This document shows, in pieces, positions 23,512 through 36,162 of a DNA stretch of 64,000 nt (position 1 is the stretch's first letter; each line of letters opens with the position of its first letter). The stretch is taken from contig NC_052351.1 in assembly GCF_009727055.1 (NCBI RefSeq), forward strand, positions 52,636,430 through 52,700,429, in the 5' to 3' direction. Below the pieces are notes generated by a model, which saw only the letters and a list, made by a program, of their open reading frames with translations, ran no database searches and was not told where the DNA came from. Source of the stretch: Benincasa hispida (lineage: Eukaryota > Streptophyta > Magnoliopsida > Cucurbitales > Cucurbitaceae). A program made the position numbers and the translations under genes.

Positions 23512-23710
23512 TTAGGGTTGTTTTCAAATATAGAAAAATTAACCAAAATATTTATAAATAATATAGCAAATTTTCAGATAGACCGCGATAGACTAGTATT
23601 TGTGTCTACTTGCGTCATGGTAGACACAGATTGTAGTCTATCACAATAGACCATGATATTTTACTATATTCATAAATATTTTTAGCAGTTTTGTCATTTA
23701 AAATAATTTT
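23512..23710. repeat. MITE-like repeat, family M, copy 2
   Basis: It shares its start (AGGGTTGTTTTCAAATATAG) and end (GTCATTTAAAATAATTTTCC) with 11340-11526, with a GATAGAC/GTCTATC-rich centre that could pair with itself. Confidence 0.6.
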
Positions 23711-24066
23711 CCTATATTTTATATACTTTAATTTAAGAAATGAATTTTTATTGCATTTTCTTTATGCTTTATTAGAATTATACTAGAACTGAAAAAGAAA
23801 AAAAAAAAAAAAAAAAACCAAAGTTGAAACTTTTTCCAATTTTTTTGTAATTACATTTTTTATAATTAAATTTACGAAAAAAATAAATAAACTTTTTATA
23901 CATCATTTTTTTTATAACTATATCAAAGCTACCAATAAAATGTCAAACTTGAAAATTTTTCATTTTTCTTTTGTAATTATTCTTTGTTATACTTCAATTT
24001 AATAAAGGAAATTAATTAGATTTTTGTATACTCCATTTTTTATACCTATATTAAAATTTCATTAAA

Positions 24067-24318
24067 AAAAGATCATTTTTTTAAATGACAAAAATGTTGG
24101 AAATATAAAATATATCAAAATATCATTATCTATCACTGGTAGACATTGATAGATACCGATAGTATCAGTGTTAGTGATGGATACTGATAAACATATATGA
24201 GTATTAGTGATAGATATTGAGATGTCTATTGGTCTATCACAGATAAACAATGAGTTGTATTTGTAAATAACTTGTCTCATTTTATTATATTTAAAAACAA
24301 CTTTATCCTTTAGGGAAA
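24067..24318. repeat. MITE-like repeat, family M, diverged copy 3
   Basis: Similar ends and a long centre of GATAGATA/TATCTATC-type words, extended relative to the other two copies. Confidence 0.45.
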
Positions 24319-27300
24319 ATTGATAATGATATTATTATTTAACAATATTTGATTAAAAAAAAAAAACCTTGAGTGACCTAAAATATTTAAGATTTATTAA
24401 ATGTACATGGATTTATAATTATAATAGAATAGAAACTCAAAAAATAGGGACCAAAATGGTATTTCATTTATGTTTTACCAATATGATAAAAAAAAAACCA
24501 TACATCAATTCTATATTTTTTTTTATTTGTATCTCAGTAATATATATTTTATCCTTGATATAAAATCAAAGATATACAAGTAATATATAGATTCTCTTTC
24601 TCTTTAATTTATTTGTTTTTTTTTTAATTCAACATGTGGAATCATTCGAACCTCTTTGAACATTTGTCCATTTATGCACAGCCTCAAGTTAACACAAAAA
24701 TAATATATCAATGATATACTTTATCACGTTATAAATAATATACTTTACCATGTAAACGTGATGTATCAATGATATGTACTCTTATATATCAATTAATTAT
24801 TTTTCTTCTCATGTAAAGCAATGGTTTCTATATTTTATCTATTTTATTATCTTACTAATCAATCAACTTGAATATGTACTTTAAAATTTAAACCAAAACT
24901 AAAATATTGAATAATTTGCACAAAGCAGATAGGAAAGGGTTTGAGGAGTGCCATTTTCAAGAAGAAAAATGTCAAAATGTCAACAAGTTTGAACTTCAAT
25001 TTGAATATTCAAAAGGGAAAAGTTATGTTCCAACAATTTGGCAGAAGAAACCTTGAAAGAGGGAAAATATATATATATTGAGACTGGCATTTGGGTGGCA
25101 TAAGGTCTCTACACTCAAAATAATGATGATTAGTCATAAAATAAATAGCGATGATTATTAAATAATAATAATAATAAGTCAAACGATTTAAACACATTGA
25201 AGAAAGCTCTAAAAAAAGTCAAATAAATGCTGATTAAGAACTTTTTTTTAGTTCTACATATCTAAGTGTGATTTTGAACTTTCGACTTTCAAGAATATAT
25301 ATCTTTATTACTAATTTATATTCAATTTGATTAGTTTAGAACACTGAAAGTAGTAAACTATTTAGAGAAGAATATGAACTTACCTTTCATGGAGTTATGA
25401 AGATGTATTTTATGAAGGGGTATACTTAAAGTTTCTTTCGTTCCATTTTGAATTAGATTATATTCAAAAAAGAAAAATTGAGCCAACTGTGCCCTTCAAA
25501 AAGTTGATCTTGCAATGGAATAGGATGCCTAGAGGTCGGTTAGAACACTTGACCTAATTGCCTTCCTCCCAAGTTTGGTTGGATCTTGGGTTGGATTTTA
25601 AGGCTCGAATTTTTATTAATTACTAATTTGGATTGATCTAAACTTGTTTTGTCTTCAATTTTACCCACACCGCGCCATTTTCCATTCTCGACTTGTCCAA
25701 AATCACCTCTAACATCACCAGTCTTGAATTTTTCTTTCCTTTTTTTCTTTTATATTTTTTTTTTCCAAAAACCACCAACCTGGAATTTGATTTTTAATTT
25801 TTCTTAAAGAAAAGGTTATCGTTAAGGACAGGTTAATAACCCTTTAAATAATATTATAAAAAGTGTTGAGGTTGGCATTATATTTGAGAATTGAGTGACA
25901 TAGAGTCTTCGAACAAAAAAATGTAATTGAAAAAAATACAAAAAACATAAAACGTACAAGGAAATAAAAACTCTAAAAAAAGTCAATATGAAATGCCACC
26001 TAATATCAATTTCTTTTTTTTTTAAAGAATCTTTGTCATTTTTATTCTTTTATTTTACATGGATAACATCCATCCATGTCTCAAGCTCTAGAGAGAGGAG
26101 AGAGACTAACGTTATATAAATTTAGTTTATAAGTTCCATCCTCCATTTCCGTAATTTTTATACTAAAGAAACCTAACTTTATAACTTATTTTTACATCAG
26201 CATAATATTCATTAGTTTAAAAGTTTTAGGAGAGATTTGGCGCACAAATTTGGATTCTTAAATTTGAGAATATTAAGTCTAGGATTTGGTTGGGGGTTTA
26301 GGTAATATGGGTTTAAGAAAATTATGTTTGGAATATAAGTTTTGGAAGTTTGGGTTTAAGAAACCTGTGTTTGGAGTGCAGACAATACTAAGAGTGAAGT
26401 GTAATTTATAAATCTAGAGTTTGTGTATTGTGTTTAATCAGTGATAGCTTTTATATTAGTTCAAACATCAGAGTGAAATGTAATTTATAAGTTAAGTTTA
26501 AAATAAACTAAAAAAAATAGAAGAATATTTGTTTTTTTTTTTAAAAAAAAATTGAAATAGAGATGGACTAAATTTATAATTGTATAAAATTTATTGTTTT
26601 AATAATTTAATATTTTTATTTTACTATGTCTTGAGATAAAACTTCATAGATTTTTGTCATTTTAACTAATTTGAAAATGTTAGTTTTTTTTCACCGTAGT
26701 ATGCTAACTTCAAATTGAAATAAACTAGTAATTTAGTATTAAATTCAGTTATTGAAAAATTATCATATTTTTTTTATCAAATTATATTCGAGGCATAAGA
26801 AAATCATAAAGTTTGAGTTTTAATTTTTATTTGGTACTAAGTTGTTACCAACATTTTAATCCTTTATGTTTAAAAAATAATTCTAAATCTTCGAGATAAT
26901 TAAATTGGCCAACGAAAAAAAAAATGAAAATGTTCAATTAAATTCGGACTTTCTATACATATAGCCTAAATAAATATTTCTAATTATATAATTTTAGTCT
27001 AATGAGCTATTATTTTACACAAAAAATATGGTCCAATTTACTTTTTTTTAGCTCTCATGTAAGGGAAGTTTATTGTCGTTATAAACTTTCTAAATGAGTT
27101 TCTTTTTAGAACCTATATAAGAAATGAAAATATTTCCAAAAATCCGGAAATGGTTGCCCTCATAAGTTAAAAGCAATAATTGACAAGAAGCTATGAACGA
27201 GACAACAATGTATATTTGATATAGATAGCACTGTATATTTTAATTTTCTATAAATAAATCAATGTATATTTGATAAGTGCATGAAGAATAAAATTTTATA

Positions 27301-27629
27301 TTCGACGTATATTTACATTTTAAGTATATTTGTAAACATGCCAAAAAATAAACCATTATGCGAAAAATATTTACATTTTTCACTATATTACCAGTATATT
27401 CGGCATATACTTGAAATCTCATAAATAGGTGATCGATTTTCAACTTGAAAAATTACACAATAAATGAAATCTCCTAAAATGTAAAAATATTAATTTTGAA
27501 CAAAGAAGGGAAGAGAGAAAATTAAAAAAAAATAATCTAATAATAATAATAACTACAAAAAACCCAAAAGAAAAAATAATTAGAAGAAATTTAGTGTATT
27601 TTAAAAAAATAATATTGTAATTAAACTAA
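24319..27629. other. AT-rich stretch without recognisable gene
   Basis: Both strands are full of stops and homopolymer runs. No domain, RNA gene or clear element end was seen. Confidence 0.5.
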
Positions 27630-27948
27630 GGGTCTCTTTGGAATGACTTAGGAAAAAGTTCACTGGTGGGGGTCGCTAGAGTTGGTGACCGAAGATTGGC
27701 CTGGTCGTCAGAGGTGGTGGTCGGAGTTGGCCAGCAGTGGTCACTAGAAGTGATCTCCGAAAGTTGGTTAGCGAAATTAAATTAGGGAAAAAAAGAAAAG
27801 AAAGTATCACATGGATTTGAATAGTATTTACTATTTCAAAACCACAGGTAAAGGGTGTAGGAAACTAACGTCCTAGATCCTTGCTTCAAACAAGGGTTGG
27901 GCTTAGGATGCTCACCTATCCAATCCTAATCCTAGAAACAAACACCCC
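27630..27948. mobile_element. Tourist-like (PIF/Harbinger-type) MITE
   Basis: The left end is GGGTCTCTTTGG after TAA and the right end is AAACACCCC before TTA, so its complement GGGGTGTTT resembles the left end. GGG-(N)-TTTG ends with TWA flanks are typical of PIF/Harbinger MITEs. The 319-bp interior is unusually GC-rich for the surroundings and has no coding sequence. Confidence 0.55.
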
Positions 27949-28207
27949 TTAGATATTTGATCCTTTTAGTCGGGAATATATTTCACGTGAGCTTTTACTA
28001 AACCTAATATAAGTCGAACAGCTGTATAAGCTAAGCTTGAAGAAGAAAAAGTTGCAGCAGAAGATGAAGATCTGGGAGAGCAATTTCTCTTCACTTTTCT
28101 GTATATTAAATCTTTTCCCCACATATAATACAAGGTGGTGATGTATAGATATATACACTTAGGTTTTAGAATAAGGACAAAAAATAACTAACGAGTCTTC
28201 TGTACAG

Positions 28208-28402
28208 TTGGTAGAGAATAATTATATGGCAGAGGTTGTTAGGAAAGCATACACATCAGCATCAGCGAGAGTATACACACCAGCGACACCAGCGAGAGCA
28301 TACGCACCAGCGATACCAACGAGAGCATACACACCAGCGACACCAGCGATAGCATACACACCAGCGATACCAGCGAGAGCATTCATATCAGCTTCTACAT
28401 GA
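28208..28402 (+). CDS. Hypothetical 64-aa frame made of 9-residue repeats
   Basis: The frame holds about six copies of a 27-bp unit (28249-28399) encoding AYTPATPAR-like nonamers. It is bordered by a good 3' splice-like site (CTGTACAG ending at about 28207) and a possible 5' splice site (GACGAG then GTAATT at about 28424), but stops at TGA 28400-28402 before the latter. No signal peptide is visible. It may be an exon piece or simply a minisatellite that happens to be open. Confidence 0.25.
   Translation: MVENNYMAEVVRKAYTSASARVYTPATPARAYAPAIPTRAYTPATPAIAYTPAIPARAFISAST
28249..28399 (+). repeat. 27-bp minisatellite
   Basis: Six units close to GCATACACACCAGCGACACC followed by AGCGAGA; the first and last are the most diverged. 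It is followed at 28445-28475 by a TA/CA microsatellite. Confidence 0.8.
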
Positions 28403-28502
28403 CTCCTTATCATCTGTTGACGAGGTAATTTATTCTTCCTTGACAATATATATATATATATATATACACACACATATACTAGCTTTTAGTACATGCATTG
28501 CA

Positions 28503-31500
28503 CGTAGTATCTCAATTTTATTTGATCAAATATTGAATTTAGGTAATTTTGTGAATTTGTCCTAATATTTTGTTGTTTTTGTTCTTTTAAAGAAGCATCA
28601 TAGAAAATAAAATAACAATAGAAAATAATGAAAAAGGAGAAAGATAAGACTGTTATTTTTTAAAAAAGTAAAATTTATGTCTTTCCATTATGTCAAAGAC
28701 TCTAGGATCAACAAATTATGATGAAAGAAAAAATAAACGAATAAATATGAAACTCGGTTTTTTTATCAAATGGATAGAGAACAAATCGTTTTTAAATGTG
28801 ATATATTGTTATCTATAAATTATTACTTTTCTTTTTTTAGTTGTTTAAATAGTGAGTATTACTAAGAAAATGCTATTAATTATTCATGTTAGGGTAGATA
28901 TGTGAGTATGTTGAGTGAGTTACTTATTTAATATAATGTAATTAGTATTTTAAATAAAGAAAAATAGAAACAATTATACTTGGGTATTATTTAAAAGAAC
29001 AAGGTCGGTTAATATCATATAAAACGTTTTATTTTATCATAAACTAAAATTATTTTTTAATAAGTATAAAGGTGAATATATTTCAAATATTGATTGTTCA
29101 TACTTACAAAACAATTGTACAATAATTTGTTGAAAATACTTGATATTTTAGATTATTACGTTATAGAAGCACGATAAGAAAACTTTAGAAAAAATAAGAC
29201 AATATTAAAATTAGGACACATGTTTTCTTTAGAAAAAGAAATAATGAAAGCTTTTTATCTTAATGTAAGTAGAAAAGAATTTAAAAATTATTCAAATCTC
29301 ATAATCATAATTTTTTTCTAAAAAAAATTATTAATTATATTTATTAATTCTAGATTATTATGTTATAGAGGCAGGATAAGTAAATTTTAGAAAAAAGAAG
29401 AAAAACCTAAAATTAGAAGGACATATGTTTTCTTTAGAAGCTTTTTATCTTGTTGTAAGTAGTAAAAAAAAATGCAAAGTTACTCAAATTTTCAAAGCCT
29501 TAAAATCCCACAATCATAATTGTTTTTCTCAAAGAAACTAAAAAATATTTATATTATATATATATATATATTTTAAACTTTTATATTACTCCAAAAAGAT
29601 AGGAAGTAATATGTTTTTTTAAAACTTTCTTTTTAGTTTTCGAATTAAATTTTCATCTCTTATTTTAAATCTTTAATATTAAGAGATAAAACAAACTACC
29701 ATTATTTATATTTATAATAAGAAAAATTTAAAATAAAAGCTAATCACCTTTATTTGAAATAAAAAAAACTATTTCTAATATATTTATAACTATTATTCAA
29801 CTTCTTTAAAAGAGTATATACTTTTATTTTTTTAAAAGAAAAACTATTCAAGCTAAATCTCGATCCTTCAAGGATTTAAAAAAACAAAATTTACATTAAA
29901 TGATAAGAAAAAAATTTAAAAAGATAACATGCCTTAAACAAGTAAAAAAATAACATGCCTTAAACAAGTAAAAAAATGAAGGTGCAATACCTAGTTACTT
30001 CTAGTTTTTTTCTTTTTTTTTCTAAAAAAGAAAAATTGGCAATGCTAGGATTGAAGCTAAAAAAGCTCAGAATGTTAAAGAATAAGGAAAAAAAATGTGC
30101 CAACAATGCTTAAAGAAATTTTTAAAAAATAAGATACAAAAAAATTTCATAAGAAAATTAAGGGGAACATGTTAACAAAATTAAAATTAAAATAAAAATA
30201 AAAAGAGATACCTAATTAACTCAACTATTTATAGAGAAAATTCAGATTTAAAATCTTAATTTGATTATACAAAAATAATTTAGATAGATATTAATTAGAG
30301 ATAAAATGTGATTTTTCTCCTTTATTTACGGTGAAGTACGTAGTAGATTATTAGTTCGAGATAAAATATGATTTTTTTAATAAAACTTTTTGCCCCTTAT
30401 TTAACAATAAGTAGAAGATATTAGCTAGAGTGAAATGTAATTTTTTTTTTTAAAATTTTTTTTTATTTAACATGAATAGATATTAGTTAGAGATAAGATT
30501 TGAACTTTTTTTTTTAATAATAACTAAAACACTGGCAATAATATTAATAACCACAATAATAACAATAACATAATAAAAGTTATTATGATAAATTAATAAG
30601 ATTCAAACGGCCAGGGATAGAAAATAGGGTTGAGATGGAGTTGCCGACAGGGATGAGGAGTATATTATCCATCGTTTAGAATCTTTGTAACAACTCCATA
30701 CTTCTAAACATAAAATTGAAGATTTTAGGTTGCGATATAAAAAAAAAAATTAAATCTAATAAATAATTAATTTTTAAAAGTTTTATATTGTTTTCTTTGA
30801 CTGGTTAAACTCAAAAATAAAAATTCAAAGTTCGTTTAGATATAAAATTAAAATTCATTAAAAAAAAGTTTGAAGACGAAATAGATATACTAGAAATCAA
30901 ATTTATAATATTAAAAACAATAGTAATAATAATAAGGGAAATTATTATTATTATTAAATTATGTTTGAAACATAAGGCCAGTGCATGATGATGTGAGGCA
31001 AATGGAGAGATTTCTAAAGTTTTGACACATTTACATGTTTTATTATTTGTTTTCGATTCTTCATAATGAGAGGTTTAAAAAAAACACTCAAACTATTAAA
31101 AAGGTATCAATGAACCATAACCAAAATAATGAGCATGATAATATTTTTCACTCTGAAAAATATGAAGAGAAAGGTATTAAAATATATTTAAATCTAAAAT
31201 TCAGTAAGAAATTTTTGCTCTATGAAATTCGAATAATTTGACTATAAGAAGCATGATTAATAAGAAAAAGAAACTTGACTTCTACGAGAGATAAAGTGAT
31301 GAACAACCTTTATAAAAATGTATAGTTAAGAAAAATCAATCTCTTAACCGTTCAATAATTTGACCTTATTATAAGCATCACTCTACACATGAACATGATA
31401 GAGGGGTTTAAATATATATCATATAGTTTAAGTTTATACTTTTCAAGAAGGAAAAAAAAAAAGAAAAAAAAAAGTTTATAAGCTATTCTCTTTAATTTTA

Positions 31501-32884
31501 AAATCTCGTTGTGAGTTGTTAGAGTTTATAAACACCAATATAGAACATAAAGTCAAAGAAAGAATTGAATATGGATAATAATTAAGGAAAATATTATGAT
31601 TAAAACTTTTTTTTGAAGAATTCATTCTAATTGCTTCTAAAATTTTTTATTTAAAAAAAATGTTAAAAGGCACAAATACAAAAACTTGAAGTAAACTCCT
31701 ATTCTTTTTAAAAGTCGAAACACCAACACAAAAATTTAAACAAAGTCAAACACAAAAATGAAAAATCGAGACCAATTATTTTTTAACGAAATGGAAGATT
31801 ATTCGAACTACAAACATCTTGATCGCTAATACATACTATGTGTCAATTGAGTTATACTCGTTTCGATGAAAATCAATAATAATTTAAGAAAATATTAAAA
31901 TTTAAATTTTTTTTAATTACTTATAATTCCTTCTACAAATGGATTTCTTTTTAAGAGTTGAAACACCAATAAAAAAAACTTAAAAGTCAAAGAGAGAATT
32001 GAAAATAGATAACAATTTTGGAAAACGATATATATTTTTTAATAGTTCATTCTAAAAATGGACAACTCACGCATACACGTATCTATGAACTATCTTCATT
32101 TCTATCATTTAACTAATTAAAATTTTGATATGCCTAGAAATTTTTTTAATTATATATAAGACATCTGTAAGTTCAACGCATACATAATTTGATGACCAAA
32201 TCGATAAGTCTCGACGTTTGGCCCCAAGTCGAGTTGGGTGGAATATGCTATTATAACACAAGTGTGTTTGATTTTTCTATTATAATAGTTGATGATTACA
32301 ATTGTTTTAATCAATAATTATCTATAGTATTAAACATTATTTTAAAACTCTCTCTACCTATATCGTTAACACTATTTGGAGACTCTCTATATGATGGATA
32401 CTCATATTAATTTTTGTCTATATTTTTATATGTTCAAGTATATAGAACTATGTTTACATAATTTTGAATGGTTTTCCAATTTTCACTTAAATATAAAATA
32501 ATATAGAACCATTAAATTACAGAAATAGTATTTTCTTAAATTAATGTATAAAAATTTAATTATAGAAAAAAAAAAAAAAAAGTTTCAACTTTGATTTTTC
32601 TTTTTTGATGTAGTTTTAGTATAATTATACAAAAACATAAAGTATTAAAAAATGTATTCAAATTTCTTTCTTAAATTAAAAGTATAAAAAAGTATAATGA
32701 AAAAATTCGAGAAAAAAAAAATCACCTTTTACCCTTTTTTAATATAGTTATAAAAAAGGAAGCATAAAAAATGTAACCAAAATCCTTTCTTAAATCAAAG
32801 TAAAAAAAAATTGAATTTTTTTCAAATTTGATATTAAAAATTGAAAAATATGATATTATATTTATGATAGAAGTCAATTTATAC
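28503..32884. other. AT-rich stretch with local tandem duplications
   Basis: No gene is seen. Visible structure: an imperfect tandem duplication of about 190 bp (29150-29330 against 29345-29515); a 24-bp perfect doublet ATAACATGCCTTAAACAAGT (29925-29975); and four loose copies of a GATATTAGTTAGAGATAAAA word between 30280 and 30510. Confidence 0.5.
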
Positions 32885-33403
32885 TCTAACAATCATTTTG
32901 CATGTTAAAATTTGTATGAGTAATTCATAACTATTTTATCACTTGGTTTCATTTTAAATTAATATCTTTACCAAAACAGACAGAAATATTATCACGTAAT
33001 TCTTTCTAAATAAGTAAATATAAATGGAAGAAATAAAGATGAAAAAAATGCTTATATTAATCAATTATGCTACTACCCATTTTATTGTAATACTTCTCAA
33101 AAAAGTTACATTAACCCCTACATTAAAAGAAGTATTATACACGTGTGATAATTATATGTCTGGACAATTTTGAAATAAAATCCGCATAGAAAACCTAAAT
33201 TTTAGGTAAAAAAGTATAGTATTATAATGGATACAATTATAAAAGTTTTAAACAACAAAAATAATTGAAAATTTTACTTAGTCTCTATTTTAGAATGTCC
33301 CGATTTTACTTTTGAGTTTTGAATTTACGTTATATTTGGTCTCTAGATTTTAAAGTATTAATTTTTTTACTCAAATTCAAAGTTATTTAGCTTTCATTAT
33401 TTA
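32885..33403. repeat. Segmental duplication unit, copy B, left part
   Basis: It matches about 12655-13105. The match stops at 33403, where a PIF/Harbinger element begins, and resumes at about 40358. Confidence 0.75.
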
Positions 33404-33432
33404 GAATGTGTTTGGTATGTGATAAAAGTAGA

Positions 33433-33620
33433 GAGTTGAGTTGAGTTAAGTTGGTAATTATTATATGGAGAGTTTATATGGGGAGTTAAATTGTCTATGT
33501 TTGTTGTGCAGAGTTGAGTTGAGTTGATAATTATTGTCTGTGTTTGTTGTGCAGAGTTGAGTTGAGTTGGTAATTATTGTTTGTGTTTGTTGTTCAGAGT
33601 TGAGTTGAGTTGAGCTGGAG
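33433..33620. repeat. Subterminal tandem repeat of the Harbinger element
   Basis: Three units of about 50 bp share GTTGTGCAGAGTTGAGTTGA followed by GTTGGTAATTATTGT-like sequence. Subterminal repeats of this kind are candidate transposase-binding sites. Confidence 0.65.
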
Positions 33621-34193
33621 GATCTGATGCAGTTTTTTTTATGAATGAGATTAGTTCTATTTTTTTCTGTTTGTTTTTTATTTCATTCTTTTATTTTTTT
33701 AGTTTTATGCTTTGCTATTGTTGATTAATTTTCAAATATACACGTATTTTCTCAAATCATTTATGACATAAACTGGACGATCTCAATTTTTTTCTCAATT
33801 TGTAGAACATAATAGATTATTTTTCATATATTCTTTTAAAAAATTGTAATAATTCTAATTCTCTTCAATCGGTAAAACATACTAACAAAATATATTTCAT
33901 ATTGCTGCTAAATTAATTGGTATATTGTATATTGTATGTATATATATTGAAGGTATATATATTTCATATTGAATGTTTGTATATATATATATCCAAAAAA
34001 AATTCACAAAATATATGTTCTTTTCGATACTTATAATATTAGTTATTTTTACAAACACAAAAATTACATATTTTCAAGTATGCAAAAGTTATTATTTCTT
34101 TTCGACATGACAGTCCATTGTCCATTTGCTGTTATCCAAAAGAATTATAAAACAAAATATAGGGGTGTGGTCAGTCTACATGTTTCTTCCTAG

Positions 34194-35169
34194 TAGACGG
34201 AGGCAGTACCTCTTCCGTGCGTGTTCTGGTACTGCAAGGAAGCAATCTGTCTTCTGAATGTCTCTGACAACAGAGGTCAATAAGGGTGACCTGATCATCC
34301 TCATCTAGGCCATCAATGTTGTATATGGCATTTACTACTTCCTTCCGACTCCCAACTCTAGCTCATATCTTCTTTCTGCCACGATGCAAGTCTACCCATG
34401 TGTGTGCTCTGCATTTCAACATTTGATCTCATGATGTCGATCATTTCATCTTGGAATGATGACCTCTTCCTCTTACGTGCTCGAGATGACTCGGTAGGTA
34501 CACTCGCTCTACCTGTAGATTGCTCTGCTGGCTCTTCATCTATTTCATCTTGATTTAATGGTGATTCTATCTGGCGAACCTCAAGGGTGTGACAGTCCTA
34601 TGATCCAAGTCGAATCTCATCTTCAAACTCTCTGAATGCATTCGTCACCATCACGTATGGGTCCTCACTTGATTGCCCTACTACTCTGACTTTCCCAAAT
34701 ATGGTGGAGAGGTCATCGTAATGTGGGAATGACTTGTTCCACATCCCCTTCACATTGGGATGACTCTACATTGATACACATACACATTATTAATATTTAT
34801 ATTATAACACGTATCTGTACATTTTTTTTTCTAGAATCTTACCCGAACCCAAAGATCGAAAATCTCCCTCTCGACCTGGACACATTTGAACTCTTCGTTC
34901 CAGCCGAACCCCAACTGACTTAACATCTCTGATACTGCATTGTATTGTTTTTTCAGACTCCTCACCTTGCACTCAATAGTGTTTTGATTCAGTGCGCACC
35001 CAGGCACTTTCTCATGCAGAATTCATTCTAAATGTTGTAGGTATCCTGGTCGAAACGTCCCATTATCAGACCTCCAACCGGTCTCCACCAAATACAATAG
35101 AGCTTCCACCAACTTAGCGTCCTCCACCTTCAACCATACGTGTTTAGACCTTTTACCATTACCTGCCAT
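34194..35169 (-). pseudogene. MYB/SANT-like protein of the Harbinger element
   Basis: The ATG at 35167-35169 opens MAGNGKRSKHVWLKVEDAKL, followed by VETGWRSDNGTFRPG, the Myb/SANT-like fold found in the second protein of plant PIF/Harbinger elements, which helps bring transposase to the DNA. A 77-bp GT-AG intron (34766-34842) joins IFDLWVR to SHPNVKGMWNKSFPHYDDL, a conserved block of this family. The C-terminal part ends in YNIDGLDEDDQVTLIDLC-like sequence. A TAG after the first block (about 35023) and one after EDEIRLGS (about 34597) show decay. Confidence 0.75.
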
Positions 35170-35377
35170 TATGCTGCATGCATACGTTTGTTGAATGAAA
35201 AGATGCTATAAATTAAACACATGCACAAACAAAGGATAATCTGCTGAAATTATATGTTCCAATTTAACTTGTTCACACAGAGTCTTGGCACAAAACATTT
35301 TCACGTCATACTTGGAATGTTCCATAATTAAATTCCATTCAATAGTAAAAGAAAAGTAAGCAATGAACATTGAATAA

Positions 35378-35826
35378 TCAGGCTATTTGCCATTGAGTAA
35401 ATATTTCGACTGCTAAGTCATCCCTGAACTTGGTCCATTCCTCTGATGATTCAACAAATTCAATATGATCCCCATCAAGACCAACTGATGCAGAATTCTC
35501 GTCATCGGGCACGTCAAACATTGCACCGATTCCCATCTCCCTTATGATCAAGTTGTGAATAAGGCAACATGCAGTTATTGTTCGACATTGGACTTGTATT
35601 GGGTAGAATGATTTTCCCCTAAGAATTGCCCACCGCCCCTTTAGCAACCCAAACGCTCGCTCGATAACGTTCTTTGCTGAAGACTGTTTCATGTTGAAAA
35701 ATTCTCTTGCAGTTGTTGGTGCGTTTCCTGCTCCACGCCAATCAGAGAGATGGTATCGTTCCCCTCTGTATGGCGCCAAGAATTCTTCAGCGTTGGGGTA
35801 TCTAGCATCACATAGGTAATAGTATC
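35378..35826 (-). pseudogene. PIF/Harbinger transposase, last exon
   Basis: It begins after a splice acceptor with YYYLCDARYPNAEEFLAPYR and continues through GERYHLSDW and VIERAFGLLKGRWAIL. The Glu of VIERAFG is the third residue of the DDE triad in this family. The exon ends DDLAVEIFTQWQIA and stop. The upstream exon is at 35907-36130, separated by an 80-bp GT-AG intron (35827-35906), and the join restores VLKGYYYL. This part of the gene is well kept. Confidence 0.85.
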
Positions 35827-35906
35827 CTGTACACGTTTCGAAATGTCATGCACATGTGTTGTGACAGGTACGCACGTTTAAATAACGTATACAGTTATTG
35901 TAATAC

Positions 35907-36130
35907 CCTTTAGAACCCTCAATCCGTACGGTCGTGAAACCGCATCCCTAAGAACCCTTGAATCGGCTGCAGACCCTTCCCACCCTAGCAAAACGAAGAC
36001 GAACTCCCTATTTTGATCACACACTGCAAGAACGTTTGTGGCAATCTCTCCCTTTCTTGTCCTATATCGAGGTCGATCGACGACACTAACATTCACTTTA
36101 ATGTATGTGCCTTCTAACGCACCTAGACAA
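35907..36130 (-). pseudogene. PIF/Harbinger transposase, middle exon
   Basis: It begins NCLGALEGTYIKVNVSVVDR after a plausible acceptor (AAACAG). It contains RYRTRKGEIATNV and WEGSAADSRVL, carrying the second catalytic Asp. The first catalytic Asp, normally in a GALDGT context, is Glu here, so catalysis should be lost. The first exon is not upstream on this strand; it lies on the plus strand at 39017-39510. Confidence 0.8.
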
Positions 36131-36162
36131 TTCTGTTTCTCTCAAGTGATCAGAATGTGCGA

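Noticed and set aside
28249..28399. CRISPR-like array of 27-bp repeats
   Set aside because: The units are contiguous without spacers and the genome is a plant; it is a minisatellite.
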